This document shows, one piece after another, positions 1 through 6,391 of a stretch of DNA of 6,445 bases. Position 1 is the first letter of the stretch. The number at the start of each line of letters is the position of its first letter. The position numbers and the translations under genes were made by a program. Under the pieces are notes generated by a model. The model saw only the letters and a list, made by a program, of their open reading frames with translations. It was not told where the DNA came from and made no database searches. The stretch spans positions 1-6,445 of the forward strand of contig JAMOSM010000138.1 of NCBI GenBank assembly GCA_027063075.1. Reading direction: 5' to 3'. Source of the DNA: Nautiliaceae bacterium. Lineage in GTDB: Bacteria; Campylobacterota; Campylobacteria; Campylobacterales; Nautiliaceae.

Positions 1-202
1 ATTAATAGGCGCTTTTTTACTTATAATTCCAGGTGTTTTTAGTGATATTCTGGGAATTCTATTTTTAACGGAGCCGTTTGCCAGATGGGTTGCAAAAAAA
101 CTGTTTCCTTCTAAAGATTTTCATACATATCGGTATACAAAACAAAATGACGATGATATAATAGATGTGGAAATAGTAGAAATAATTGAAGATAAAAAAT
201 AA
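1..202 (+). CDS. fxsA: FxsA family membrane protein, C-terminal part (5' end outside window)
   Basis: The reading frame is open from base 2 and ends at TAA 200-202, giving the last 66 residues. It begins inside a hydrophobic stretch reading LIGAFLLIIPGVFSDILGIL, the characteristic helix-Pro-Gly-x-x-(S/T)-D-x-x-G segment of FxsA proteins. This is followed by a Pro-Phe-x-Arg turn, a basic stretch (AKKLFPSK) and an acidic tail with the repeat-like IIDVEIVEI that ends many FxsA homologues. FxsA is a small inner-membrane protein. In E. coli its overproduction relieves F-plasmid exclusion of phage T7; its normal function is unknown. The gene converges on the oxidoreductase gene, with only 12 bases between stop codons, so no functional link is implied. 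The family call is by motif recognition and is fairly secure; the missing N-terminus cannot be judged. Confidence 0.8.
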   Translation, partial: LIGAFLLIIPGVFSDILGILFLTEPFARWVAKKLFPSKDFHTYRYTKQNDDDIIDVEIVEIIEDKK

Positions 203-232
203 AAAAAAAAAGGGTTATTTCCCCATTTTTTT
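201..232. terminator. Short bidirectional terminator-like hairpin between convergent genes
   Basis: An 11-base A tract (201-211) is followed by GGG (212-214), a loop of about seven bases, CCC (222-224), an unpaired A, then seven Ts (226-232). GGG pairs with CCC and the A tract with the T tract. Read either way, this gives a small hairpin running into a U-rich end. It lies between two converging genes and overlaps the last codons of the minus-strand gene. The G-C core is only 3 bp, so termination strength is uncertain. Confidence 0.5.
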
Positions 233-1222
233 AGCTATATCTTTTACAGCGTCATACGCATGATTCATAGCAAGAGCAATACTCCCGCTGCCTACCGCTA
301 CATCACCGATAACATAAAGTCCGGGTATATTAGTTTCAAATGTTTCGGGATTATACACTGGTTCTTTCCACTCATTTAGTTCTATACCTGCATTTTTTAA
401 AAAGTCCACAGGAGTTGTTCCGCCTAAAGCATATATTACTCTATCGTAAATTTCGCTTGTGCCGTCTTTAAAATTTACTTTTACCTTTGGAGGAGTTATA
501 CCTTCTTCTTCATAAGGTTCAACATTTTCGATATCCAAACCTAATTTAAGTTTAAGTTTTCCTTCATTTGCGTAATCCATTACTATTTTTTTATTGACTG
601 CGTTCATTTTAGTAATTTCATTTCTTCTGTAATTTAATGTTACGTCACAGTTAATATGCATATCCACAAGTCCGTATGCATATTCTCCGGCTGTATCCCC
701 ACCGCCGACTACAAGAACTTTCTCTCCTGGTTGTACCTTATCAAGGTTGAAATTTAGTCTGGGTCTTATTTTTGGAGGGAATTTATAAGCAGGTTTGTTT
801 GGTTTGCCCATTCTCCCTATTGCAATGATTACTTTTTTTGCCAGGACCGCACCTAGTTCATGGTCAGTTGCTATTGCGAACACATCCTTACATACGGGTT
901 TTACGGCATAAACATGATGGTTGTAGTGTATATGGTTTTTCAAACCGTACTTTTCAATATAATTGTTCATTTGTTGTAAATAACTTTCTTTTGTCCCTTC
1001 TTCAAAAGTCACATTTCCTTTAAATTCGAATTTTTTACCCTGCCAGTCTTTATCGACTCTTTTGCCGTGTTTGTAAAATTTTCTTATTACATCGTTGTGA
1101 TTATCTGCTTTTTCTAATATGAGGACTTTGTTCAATCCCGCGATTTTTGCCTCTACGCCTGCGGCTATTCCTCCCGGACCCGCTCCTATAATTACTAAAT
1201 CCTGTAATTTATCACAAGGCAT
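215..1222 (-). CDS. NAD(P)H-dependent FAD oxidoreductase, thioredoxin-reductase fold without redox dithiol (possibly FqrB-like)
   Basis: This is a 335-residue two-dinucleotide-domain flavoprotein. GAGPGG at residues 13-18 is the FAD Rossmann motif, with Glu37 ending the second strand as the ribose ligand. GGGDTA at 173-178 is the second, NAD(P)H-binding motif; its final Ala and the following YRR (198-200) favour NADPH. GLYVIGDVAVG at 301-311 carries the FAD-contacting Gly-Asp. The only cysteines are C3, C111 and C192, so the CxxC of true thioredoxin reductases is absent and electrons probably pass directly from FAD to a partner or quinone. Campylobacterota carry such a protein: HP1164/Cj0559 (FqrB), described as NADPH:flavodoxin/quinone reductase. 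That identity is plausible here but not proven; a YpdA-type enzyme is the alternative. The ATG start is supported by AAGGAG (1228-1233), 5 nt upstream. The gene is transcribed divergently from the hydrogenase operon, so a role in the same low-potential electron pool is an inference. Confidence 0.85.
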   Translation of the reverse strand: MPCDKLQDLVIIGAGPGGIAAGVEAKIAGLNKVLILEKADNHNDVIRKFYKHGKRVDKDWQGKKFEFKGNVTFEEGTKESYLQQMNNYIEKYGLKNHIHYNHHVYAVKPVCKDVFAIATDHELGAVLAKKVIIAIGRMGKPNKPAYKFPPKIRPRLNFNLDKVQPGEKVLVVGGGDTAGEYAYGLVDMHINCDVTLNYRRNEITKMNAVNKKIVMDYANEGKLKLKLGLDIENVEPYEEEGITPPKVKVNFKDGTSEIYDRVIYALGGTTPVDFLKNAGIELNEWKEPVYNPETFETNIPGLYVIGDVAVGSGSIALAMNHAYDAVKDIAKKMGK

Positions 1223-1256
1223 AGTGTCTCCTTTATTTATTGTTTTCTTAGATTAA

Positions 1257-1287
1257 ATTGTATCAGTTTTTTTGATTTTGACATCAA
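1257..1287 (-). promoter_or_regulatory. Candidate sigma-70 promoter for the oxidoreductase gene
   Basis: On the minus strand, TACAAT (1257-1262) is preceded by TGA, making an extended -10 of the form TGnTACAAT. A TTGATG (1282-1287) lies 19 bases further upstream, a longer than ideal spacer that an extended -10 could tolerate. The predicted start near 1250 leaves a leader of about 27 nt containing the AAGGAG ribosome binding site. This was identified by eye only. Confidence 0.45.
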
Positions 1288-1361
1288 GATGAATTTAGTT
1301 TTTAGTTTTTATATGTGTATAAAAGTAACAGTATGTTTTTTGAACGAATGATTATTCACCG

Positions 1362-1377
1362 AGAAATAGAGATTTCT
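1362..1377. repeat. Small inverted repeat AGAAAT-AGAG-ATTTCT
   Basis: Perfect 6-bp arms flank a 4-base centre in the middle of the divergent intergenic region. It overlaps a second possible pairing, TTTCT-A-AGAAA at 1373-1383. It could be a protein-binding site roughly midway between the two promoters, or chance in AT-rich sequence. No known operator consensus is recognised. Confidence 0.3.
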
Positions 1378-1482
1378 AAGAAACAAGTTTATTTTTAAAA
1401 AAGTGTTACTAAAAGTAAAAATGTGTAAATATGAACTATTGCATAAAAAAATAATAAGTTATTAAACACCACTTTATTAAAG

Positions 1483-1501
1483 TAATGTTATAATAACATT
1501 A
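1483..1501. promoter_or_regulatory. Perfect 19-bp palindrome (9-1-9) covering the hydrogenase operon promoter; candidate operator
   Basis: TAATGTTAT-A-ATAACATTA has perfectly matching 9-base arms around one central A. The arrangement of two 9-base arms around a single base is that of Fur-family boxes (Fur, PerR, Zur, Nur), although the exact sequence is not the classical Fur box. It is centred on the -10 hexamer of the operon promoter, so a bound protein would block RNA polymerase. The symmetry is seen directly; the operator role and any family assignment are inference. Confidence 0.5.
1486..1494 (+). promoter_or_regulatory. Extended -10 promoter of the cooMKLX operon
   Basis: TGTTATAAT matches the extended -10 consensus TGnTATAAT exactly, with the hexamer at 1489-1494. 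No good -35 hexamer lies at the usual distance (1466-1471 reads ACACCA). This is common for sigma-70 promoters of Campylobacterota, which rely on the -10 and AT-rich upstream DNA. The predicted transcription start, about 1500-1502, gives a leader of about 30 nt to the GTG start of cooM. It would make the mRNA leaderless if the ATG at 1502 were used. Confidence 0.6.
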
Positions 1502-1519
1502 ATGAATGATTATCCATTT

Positions 1520-1526
1520 AAAGGAG
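1520..1526 (+). promoter_or_regulatory. Ribosome binding site that selects the GTG start of cooM
   Basis: AAAGGAG is followed by a 5-base spacer and GTG at 1532-1534. This is the same motif and spacing seen before cooK, cooL and the oxidoreductase gene. The in-frame ATG at 1502 has no purine-rich binding site upstream; its upstream sequence is the palindromic promoter. Confidence 0.7.
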
Positions 1527-1531
1527 ATAGA

Positions 1532-4500
1532 GTGGAAGGAATTGTTTTTTTATTTTTACTGCTGGTGTTTGCTTTTAAGCTTTATGCTTATATCATCAGA
1601 GAAGATGTGAAAAAATCTTTTTTTATTGCAAGTGTGGGTGAATTTTTTTATCTGGGAATTGCTGTTTTGGGAAGCAGTGCCCTGGGTGTTGCGGTTTTGC
1701 ATCTTGAATATCAGGTTATTTTTAGGATTCTTTCGTTTTTAATGCTTTTTGAATTTTTTAAATTTAGAGGTTCTACAAAACTGCAGGATTTAAGGGGTGT
1801 CGCTTTTAACAAATGGGGAATTATTTTCGGTTTTGGAATTTTTGGAAGTCTTGGGGTTTCTCTGATTACTTCAAAACAGCTTATTTTAAATACTTTTACG
1901 GCTAGTGGAATGTTTGATATAGGTTATATGATAGTTGTTATAAATATTTTGCAGGCTCTTTATTTAATTACTCTTTTTGAAACTATTGTATTTAAAAAAG
2001 GCGATAATGTTTTAAATAGAGTTTCAAATCTTTTGCCTGTAATGATTTTTACGGTTGCGGGAATTTTGGTTTTTGTATTTCCTTATATTTATATGATTAT
2101 TCCTTCTGTGTTTGGAGAGATACATTATACTTTTGACTTTAAATTTGATTATTCGGGAATAAGGGGACTTTTTGCTATATTGTTTGCGTTTATTATGCTG
2201 TTTGTTTATATATATTCTTTTGACTACATTAATAAATATAAAAGATTCTCTTATTTCTTTTTAACTGTTTTAACTGTTTCATTGATAGAGATTACCATTA
2301 GCGCATCTTTTGAAGGGTTTTATCTTTTTTGGGAGCTTATGACGATTTCTTCTTACCTTTTAATTATGCACTCAAGAAAAGAGAGTTCGATTAATGCGGC
2401 TAAAATTTATTTTTTAATGTGTATAGCCGGTGCGTACTTTTTACAGCTTGCATTTTCAAAATTTTTTGCAAACGGATTGTATGAATTTGAAAATATAAAA
2501 GCAATTTCTTTAACGGTTGGTGTTTTACTGCTTGTAGGTTTTGGGGTAAAAGCCGGTATAGTACCGCTTCATAAATGGCTGCCTCTTGCCCATCCTGAAG
2601 CCCCAAGCAGTATTTCGGCTCCGCTTTCTGGTCTTTTAACTAAAGCCGGAATTTTTGGAATTATTTTAATAATTTATTTTTTTGATTTTAATTCGCAAAT
2701 ATTTTCCTATCTTTTGATAGCTTTGGGACTTGTTACTTTATTTTATGGAGAAATTAAAACTCTTTTTGAAAAAGATATTAAAAAACTTTTCGCTTATTCC
2801 ACAATAGGACAGATTGGAGAAATTATCACCGTTTTAGGAATTATGAGCTTAAGTGCTTTAAGTTCCGCACTTTATCATATTATAAATCATGCTGTTGTAA
2901 AAGACCTTTTGTTTTTAAGTGCAGGAGTTTTGATTTTAAGTGCGGGTGGCAGAAAACTTAGCGATTTAAAAGGTATCGGTAAAAAAATGCCTTATCTTGC
3001 TTTTCCTTTGGGTGTTGGGATTTTTGCGATAAGCGCTTTTCCTCCTTTTGGAAATTTTAACTCTAAATTCTTAATGGTTTATTCAACTGTTGAAGCCAAT
3101 AATTTTATAGCGGCGTTTGGTCTTATTATAGGGGCTTTAATAGGCTTTATAGGGATGCTGAGGGTATTTAGGTATATTTTCCTTTTTAACCCTGAGAGAG
3201 AATTTAAAGAAATTAAAGGCTTACATGTTGGGGTAACTTATGTGCTGGCTTTTGTCTCTTTCTTGCTTGGTGTTTTCCCTGATATTGTTATTAATTTTAT
3301 AAACAATGCTGTTTTTACATCATTTAATAAAAATGTAGATTTACCATCTTTTACACTTCATATTCCTCTTAGCGTAACAATAATGAGTATCGGTGCTTTG
3401 GTTGTGTTTTTCTTTGGAAAAGATTCAAAAAATGCCGGAATTTTAGCTGCTACATGTTCATTTCTTGCACTTTTAGAGATATTGACTCATAAATTCAGTT
3501 TTGGTGTGTTTTTTGCAGGACTTGCTCTTTTTATGGCAGTTTTAAATTTTATATATGCAGTAAGATATATGGATCATTCCCTTAAACCTTACAGATTTTT
3601 TTCAAACTTTATGGTAATGATTGTGGGAATTTTAGGTGTTGTTTTGAGTTCTGATATTTACAATATGTTTTTTTATTGGGAAATTATGGGAGGATGGGCT
3701 TTATATATAGCCCTTGTGCATGAAGAGGATTCTTATTCCATCAGGGAGGCTAGCAAATATCTCATCTATAATTTTGCCGGTGCCGGTATTATTATGATAG
3801 GTCTTGGAATTATTTTGAATTATGGGATTGAATTTAATGTTTTAAAAACAATTCCGTTAAATCATACAGTAATGCTTGCCCTTACCTTTTTAACTGTTGG
3901 CTTTTTGGCAAAGGCAGCTCAGCTTCCTGTAAGAATTGATTATCAGATGCACCCAAAACCGGCACCAACTCCTATTAGCGGTTATATTTCATCGGTAATG
4001 TTAAAAACGGGTCCTTTTATGCTTGTAAAAGTGTTTTATCTGATAATTGCAACAGGAATTGCCATAAGACTTATGACAATAACGCCTCTTGCTCATTTTG
4101 CGGCAGTTATAGGAGTTGTTACCATTTTAATGGGAGCGGCTTTTGGGCTTCTTACAAATTCAATGAAAAGGCTTTTAATCTTTTTAACAGTGGCGGAAAT
4201 AGGATATATTGTTGCGGGTGTTTCGTTGCTTACAAGCGAGGGACTTGCCGGCGGGCTTTTACATTTAATTAACCATATGTTTTTTAAAGACCTGCTATTT
4301 TTGAGTGCGGGAGCTATTTTTTATAAAACGGGTATTGATAATCTTGATGAAATAGGCGGGCTTGCCAGAAAAATGCCTATTACATTTTTAGTGTTTTTAG
4401 TTGCTGTATTTTCAACCGCCGGTGTGCCTCTTTACAGCGGATTTGTTTCAAAATGGATGATTTATCATGCTCTTTTACAAAAAGGATATGTATTTTTGGC

Positions 4501-5017
4501 AATTATGGCTTTAGTGGGAAGTATTATGATTTTATTGGTGTTTGTTAAATTTTTACATTCTGCTTATTTTGGAAAAATAGAAAGAAGATTTATGAATGTG
4601 GAAAGAGTGGATTTATATATGGCAATTCCTATGGGGATTTTAGCGGTTTTAAATGTTCTGCTTGGAATTTTCCCTTCTATTATGTTAAAGCCTATTAATC
4701 TTGTGCTTGAGAGTTTTAACCTAACTCCGATTTCTTATACCTTGGCTTCTTTAAAAGTTGGAGGAGATGTTTTAAATATGGCTGATTTGGCAGCTTATTT
4801 AATTATAGCAATTATTATAGGGTTTTTACTCATTTATTATTTTGGAAAAAAAGAGAGAATCACGCATATTTTCCTCTCAGGTGTTAGAGATTTGAGTGAG
4901 AGTGAAATTCATCTTCATTCTAAAAATTACTATGAACCGTTGATTGAACTTATTTTAGGAATTATAAAGTTTGTAAAAAGAGTGTTCGGGTTAAAAGGAG
5001 GATACATTGAGCGCTGA
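1532..5017 (+). CDS. cooM: CooM: giant antiporter-like membrane subunit of a group 4 energy-converting [NiFe] hydrogenase, two fused NuoL/M-type modules
   Basis: This subunit is the ion-translocating part of the hydrogenase membrane arm. From the GTG start it has 1161 residues; the in-frame ATG at 1502 would add ten polar residues but lacks a ribosome binding site. The protein is almost wholly hydrophobic, with perhaps 30 membrane segments, in two tandem Proton_antipo_M modules. Module 1 (about 1-620) has the channel Glu268 (WELM), Lys340 (GVKAG), Lys371 (LTKAG), H449/H453/K457 (HIINHAVVKD) and Lys512 (NSKF). Module 2 (about 620-1100) has Glu717 (WEIM), Lys794 (LAKAA), Lys825 (MLKTG), H911/H915/K919 (HLINHMFFKD) and Lys974 (VSKW). 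These correspond to the NuoL/NuoM channel residues, so both channels look intact. A last helix (about 1087-1104) leads to a cytosolic tail with SEIHLHSKNYYEPL and an amphipathic end. Oversized antiporter subunits of this kind are typical of CooM in CO-induced hydrogenases. The gene opens the operon and overlaps cooK by 11 nt. Confidence 0.9.
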   Translation: MEGIVFLFLLLVFAFKLYAYIIREDVKKSFFIASVGEFFYLGIAVLGSSALGVAVLHLEYQVIFRILSFLMLFEFFKFRGSTKLQDLRGVAFNKWGIIFGFGIFGSLGVSLITSKQLILNTFTASGMFDIGYMIVVINILQALYLITLFETIVFKKGDNVLNRVSNLLPVMIFTVAGILVFVFPYIYMIIPSVFGEIHYTFDFKFDYSGIRGLFAILFAFIMLFVYIYSFDYINKYKRFSYFFLTVLTVSLIEITISASFEGFYLFWELMTISSYLLIMHSRKESSINAAKIYFLMCIAGAYFLQLAFSKFFANGLYEFENIKAISLTVGVLLLVGFGVKAGIVPLHKWLPLAHPEAPSSISAPLSGLLTKAGIFGIILIIYFFDFNSQIFSYLLIALGLVTLFYGEIKTLFEKDIKKLFAYSTIGQIGEIITVLGIMSLSALSSALYHIINHAVVKDLLFLSAGVLILSAGGRKLSDLKGIGKKMPYLAFPLGVGIFAISAFPPFGNFNSKFLMVYSTVEANNFIAAFGLIIGALIGFIGMLRVFRYIFLFNPEREFKEIKGLHVGVTYVLAFVSFLLGVFPDIVINFINNAVFTSFNKNVDLPSFTLHIPLSVTIMSIGALVVFFFGKDSKNAGILAATCSFLALLEILTHKFSFGVFFAGLALFMAVLNFIYAVRYMDHSLKPYRFFSNFMVMIVGILGVVLSSDIYNMFFYWEIMGGWALYIALVHEEDSYSIREASKYLIYNFAGAGIIMIGLGIILNYGIEFNVLKTIPLNHTVMLALTFLTVGFLAKAAQLPVRIDYQMHPKPAPTPISGYISSVMLKTGPFMLVKVFYLIIATGIAIRLMTITPLAHFAAVIGVVTILMGAAFGLLTNSMKRLLIFLTVAEIGYIVAGVSLLTSEGLAGGLLHLINHMFFKDLLFLSAGAIFYKTGIDNLDEIGGLARKMPITFLVFLVAVFSTAGVPLYSGFVSKWMIYHALLQKGYVFLAIMALVGSIMILLVFVKFLHSAYFGKIERRFMNVERVDLYMAIPMGILAVLNVLLGIFPSIMLKPINLVLESFNLTPISYTLASLKVGGDVLNMADLAAYLIIAIIIGFLLIYYFGKKERITHIFLSGVRDLSESEIHLHSKNYYEPLIELILGIIKFVKRVFGLKGGYIER
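4995..5001 (+). promoter_or_regulatory. Strong ribosome binding site supporting the TTG start of cooK
   Basis: AAGGAGG with a 5-base spacer precedes TTG at 5007. The site and the start codon both lie inside the last codons of cooM, so translation of cooK is probably coupled to that of cooM. No ATG or GTG nearby is better placed. Confidence 0.7.
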
Positions 5018-5966
5018 AATTATTAAATTTTTCATCTTTCCGGGAGGAGTTTTTGCCGTTGTGTTGGGACTAGTTTTGATAAGTATAGAGAGAATTTTGG
5101 TTGCAAGATTTCAGGGAAGGGTTGGACCTGTTTTTTATCAGAATATTATTGATGTTATAAAGCTTTTCAATAAAGAAACCCTTATTCCAAAAGATGCAAA
5201 AGATTTTATATTTAAATTTGCTCCGCTTTTCGGGTTTTCGGGAATGCTCGTAATGGTTTATTTTTTACCTATTCCGGGAGTATATGAGGGAGTAAAAGGT
5301 GATTATGATTTAATTATATTGATTTATTTTATGGCACTTCCCGCAATTTCGCATATTTTAGGGGGAGGTGCTTCAAGTTCGCCTTATGCCGCTATAAGCG
5401 TTAGTAGGGAACTTAAACTTATGCTTGTGTATGAATTTGTATTTATTATCGTGGCTTTAACCCTTGCTGTTTATGTAGGAGGCGGAAGCGGTGAGTTTTC
5501 TTTGAAAAAGATTATGGATTATCAGTTACAAAACGGATGTTTTCTGTTTGACTGGAAACTGTGGCCTGCTTTTATTGCGTTTTTGATTTTTGTGTTAGCG
5601 ACTCTTGAAGTGCCTCCTTTTGAAGTGGCCCATCACAATCATGCTGATATTATGGAAGGTTATCTAATCGAATACAGTGGGGCTCCTCTTGGTATGTTTG
5701 AAATTACCGATGCTTTGAAAATAGTGGTTTTAAGTATTATATTTCAGATTTTCTTTTTTCCGAGTATTATAGGAGATGATGTTATGATAAATCTTTTTTG
5801 GTTTTTGATAAAGACCTTGTTTTTAGTTGGATTTATTGCTTTAGCCCATGCTTCATTAGCTTCTTTCAGGGCCGACCAGGAGTTTAAGTTTTTAATAAGG
5901 GTGCCTGTTGTTTTGGCGTTTGTTTCGCTTATTTTGGTAATTCTTTCTGTTAAAGGATTGATATGA
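5007..5966 (+). CDS. cooK: CooK: NuoH/HycD-like membrane anchor subunit of the energy-converting hydrogenase
   Basis: This 319-residue membrane protein belongs to the complex I subunit 1 (NuoH/HycD/EchB) family. It sits under the hydrogenase module and links the catalytic site to the proton channels. The family signature is clear at residues 29-57, from R29 through ARFQGRVGP, Q45, D49 and K52 to KE (56-57). SRELKLMLVYE (133-143) contains the buried Arg-Glu pair and E143. EVPPFEVAHH (201-210) is followed by EGYLIEYSG (217-225), which supplies the loop acidic residues E201, E206, E217 and E223. About eight hydrophobic segments are visible, and the length is usual for the family. Translation starts at TTG with AAGGAGG 5 nt upstream, overlapping the end of cooM by 11 nt; the stop overlaps the cooL start by 4 nt. 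The HHNH run (209-212) replaces the more usual acidic/alanine stretch of HycD proteins and is a minor oddity. Confidence 0.92.
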   Translation: MSAEIIKFFIFPGGVFAVVLGLVLISIERILVARFQGRVGPVFYQNIIDVIKLFNKETLIPKDAKDFIFKFAPLFGFSGMLVMVYFLPIPGVYEGVKGDYDLIILIYFMALPAISHILGGGASSSPYAAISVSRELKLMLVYEFVFIIVALTLAVYVGGGSGEFSLKKIMDYQLQNGCFLFDWKLWPAFIAFLIFVLATLEVPPFEVAHHNHADIMEGYLIEYSGAPLGMFEITDALKIVVLSIIFQIFFFPSIIGDDVMINLFWFLIKTLFLVGFIALAHASLASFRADQEFKFLIRVPVVLAFVSLILVILSVKGLI

Positions 5967-6391
5967 GTATTATTACAAGAAGTCCGTTTTTGTTTAGAAT
6001 AAATACAGGTAGTTGTAACGGGTGTGATGTTGAACTTGCTACGACGGCTATGATTCCAAGATATGATGTTGAAAGGCTTGGATGCAGATATACAGGAAGT
6101 CCGAAACATGCCGACATTCTGCTGGTAACCGGTCCTATTACTGCCAGAAGCAAGCCTTATTTATTGGAAGTTTTGGATGAACTTCCAAATCCTTTTGTGG
6201 TTGTGGCTGTAGGTACCTGTCCTACGAGCTGCGGAATTTTCAGGGATTCTTACTCTATTGAAGGACCGCTTGATAAGTATGTAAAAGTTGACGTAAACGT
6301 TCCGGGATGTCCTCCAAGGCCTCAGGCAATTATTGACGGGGTTGCAAAAGCGCTTGAAATCTGGAAACAAAAAATAAGGGATATAAAATGA
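5963..6391 (+). CDS. cooL: CooL: small (electron-transfer) subunit of group 4 [NiFe] hydrogenase, NuoB-like
   Basis: This 142-residue soluble subunit of the NuoB/HycG/EchC family carries one [4Fe-4S] cluster next to the Ni-Fe site of the large subunit. The four expected ligands are present: C18 and C21 in GSCNGCDVE (16-24), C86 in GTCPTSCG, and C116 in VPGCPPRP. The CxxC at the first position is the hydrogenase form; respiratory NuoB has adjacent cysteines there. RYDVERLG (33-40) and LLVTGP (53-58) are further family landmarks. There is no signal peptide and no second or third cluster domain, which separates it from periplasmic uptake hydrogenase small subunits and matches the short group 4 type. 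C41 and C90 are extra cysteines. The start ATG has AAAGGA 5 nt upstream and overlaps the cooK stop (ATGA). The end overlaps the next gene in the same way, so all are co-translated. Confidence 0.93.
   Translation: MSIITRSPFLFRINTGSCNGCDVELATTAMIPRYDVERLGCRYTGSPKHADILLVTGPITARSKPYLLEVLDELPNPFVVVAVGTCPTSCGIFRDSYSIEGPLDKYVKVDVNVPGCPPRPQAIIDGVAKALEIWKQKIRDIK

Larger units (their letters stand above)
1223..1531. other. Divergent intergenic control region, no gene seen
   Basis: About 300 bases of very AT-rich DNA separate the two divergent genes. No credible coding sequence, tRNA or other structured RNA gene is recognisable. The region holds the two outward-facing promoters described separately and several small AT-rich inverted repeats. 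It also has a repeated nonamer, TAAAAGTAA, at 1320-1328 and 1410-1418, exactly 90 bases apart. Six-base-arm palindromes such as those at 1452-1464 and 1471-1483 are expected by chance at this composition. The 19-bp palindrome at 1483-1501 is longer than expected by chance. Confidence 0.6.

Noticed and set aside
838..1023. Plus-strand open frame of 61 codons inside the oxidoreductase gene
   Set aside because: Antisense to a well-supported flavoprotein gene; the product has no recognisable motif and the frame has no clear ribosome binding site.
1439..1444. TTGCAT resembling the -12 part of a sigma-54 promoter or a -35 box
   Set aside because: No GG-containing -24 element lies at the right distance, and it is too far from the TATAAT at 1489 to act as its -35.
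1223..1531. CRISPR array, tRNA, riboswitch or insertion-sequence ends in the intergenic region
   Set aside because: No regularly spaced repeats, cloverleaf, conserved riboswitch core or terminal inverted repeats were seen.
1545..1551. Seven-base T tracts near the 5' end of cooM as possible phase-variation sites
   Set aside because: Phase-variable tracts in this phylum are usually long poly-G/C runs; short T runs are common in this AT-rich, Phe-rich gene and the frame is intact.
1506..1610. Possible leader peptide from the ATG at 1506, about 34 codons, overlapping the cooM start
   Set aside because: It has no ribosome binding site and overlaps the coding sequence in another frame; its product shows no attenuator-like codon run.
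2400..2606. Minus-strand open frame of 68 codons inside cooM
   Set aside because: Shadow of the cooM coding strand across its conserved Lys340 region; no family resemblance.
5744..6370. Three minus-strand open frames (121, 67 and 69 codons) opposite cooK and cooL
   Set aside because: All lie antisense to highly conserved hydrogenase subunits; their products are low-complexity Ser/Thr/Asn/Lys- or Val/Ile-rich without motifs.
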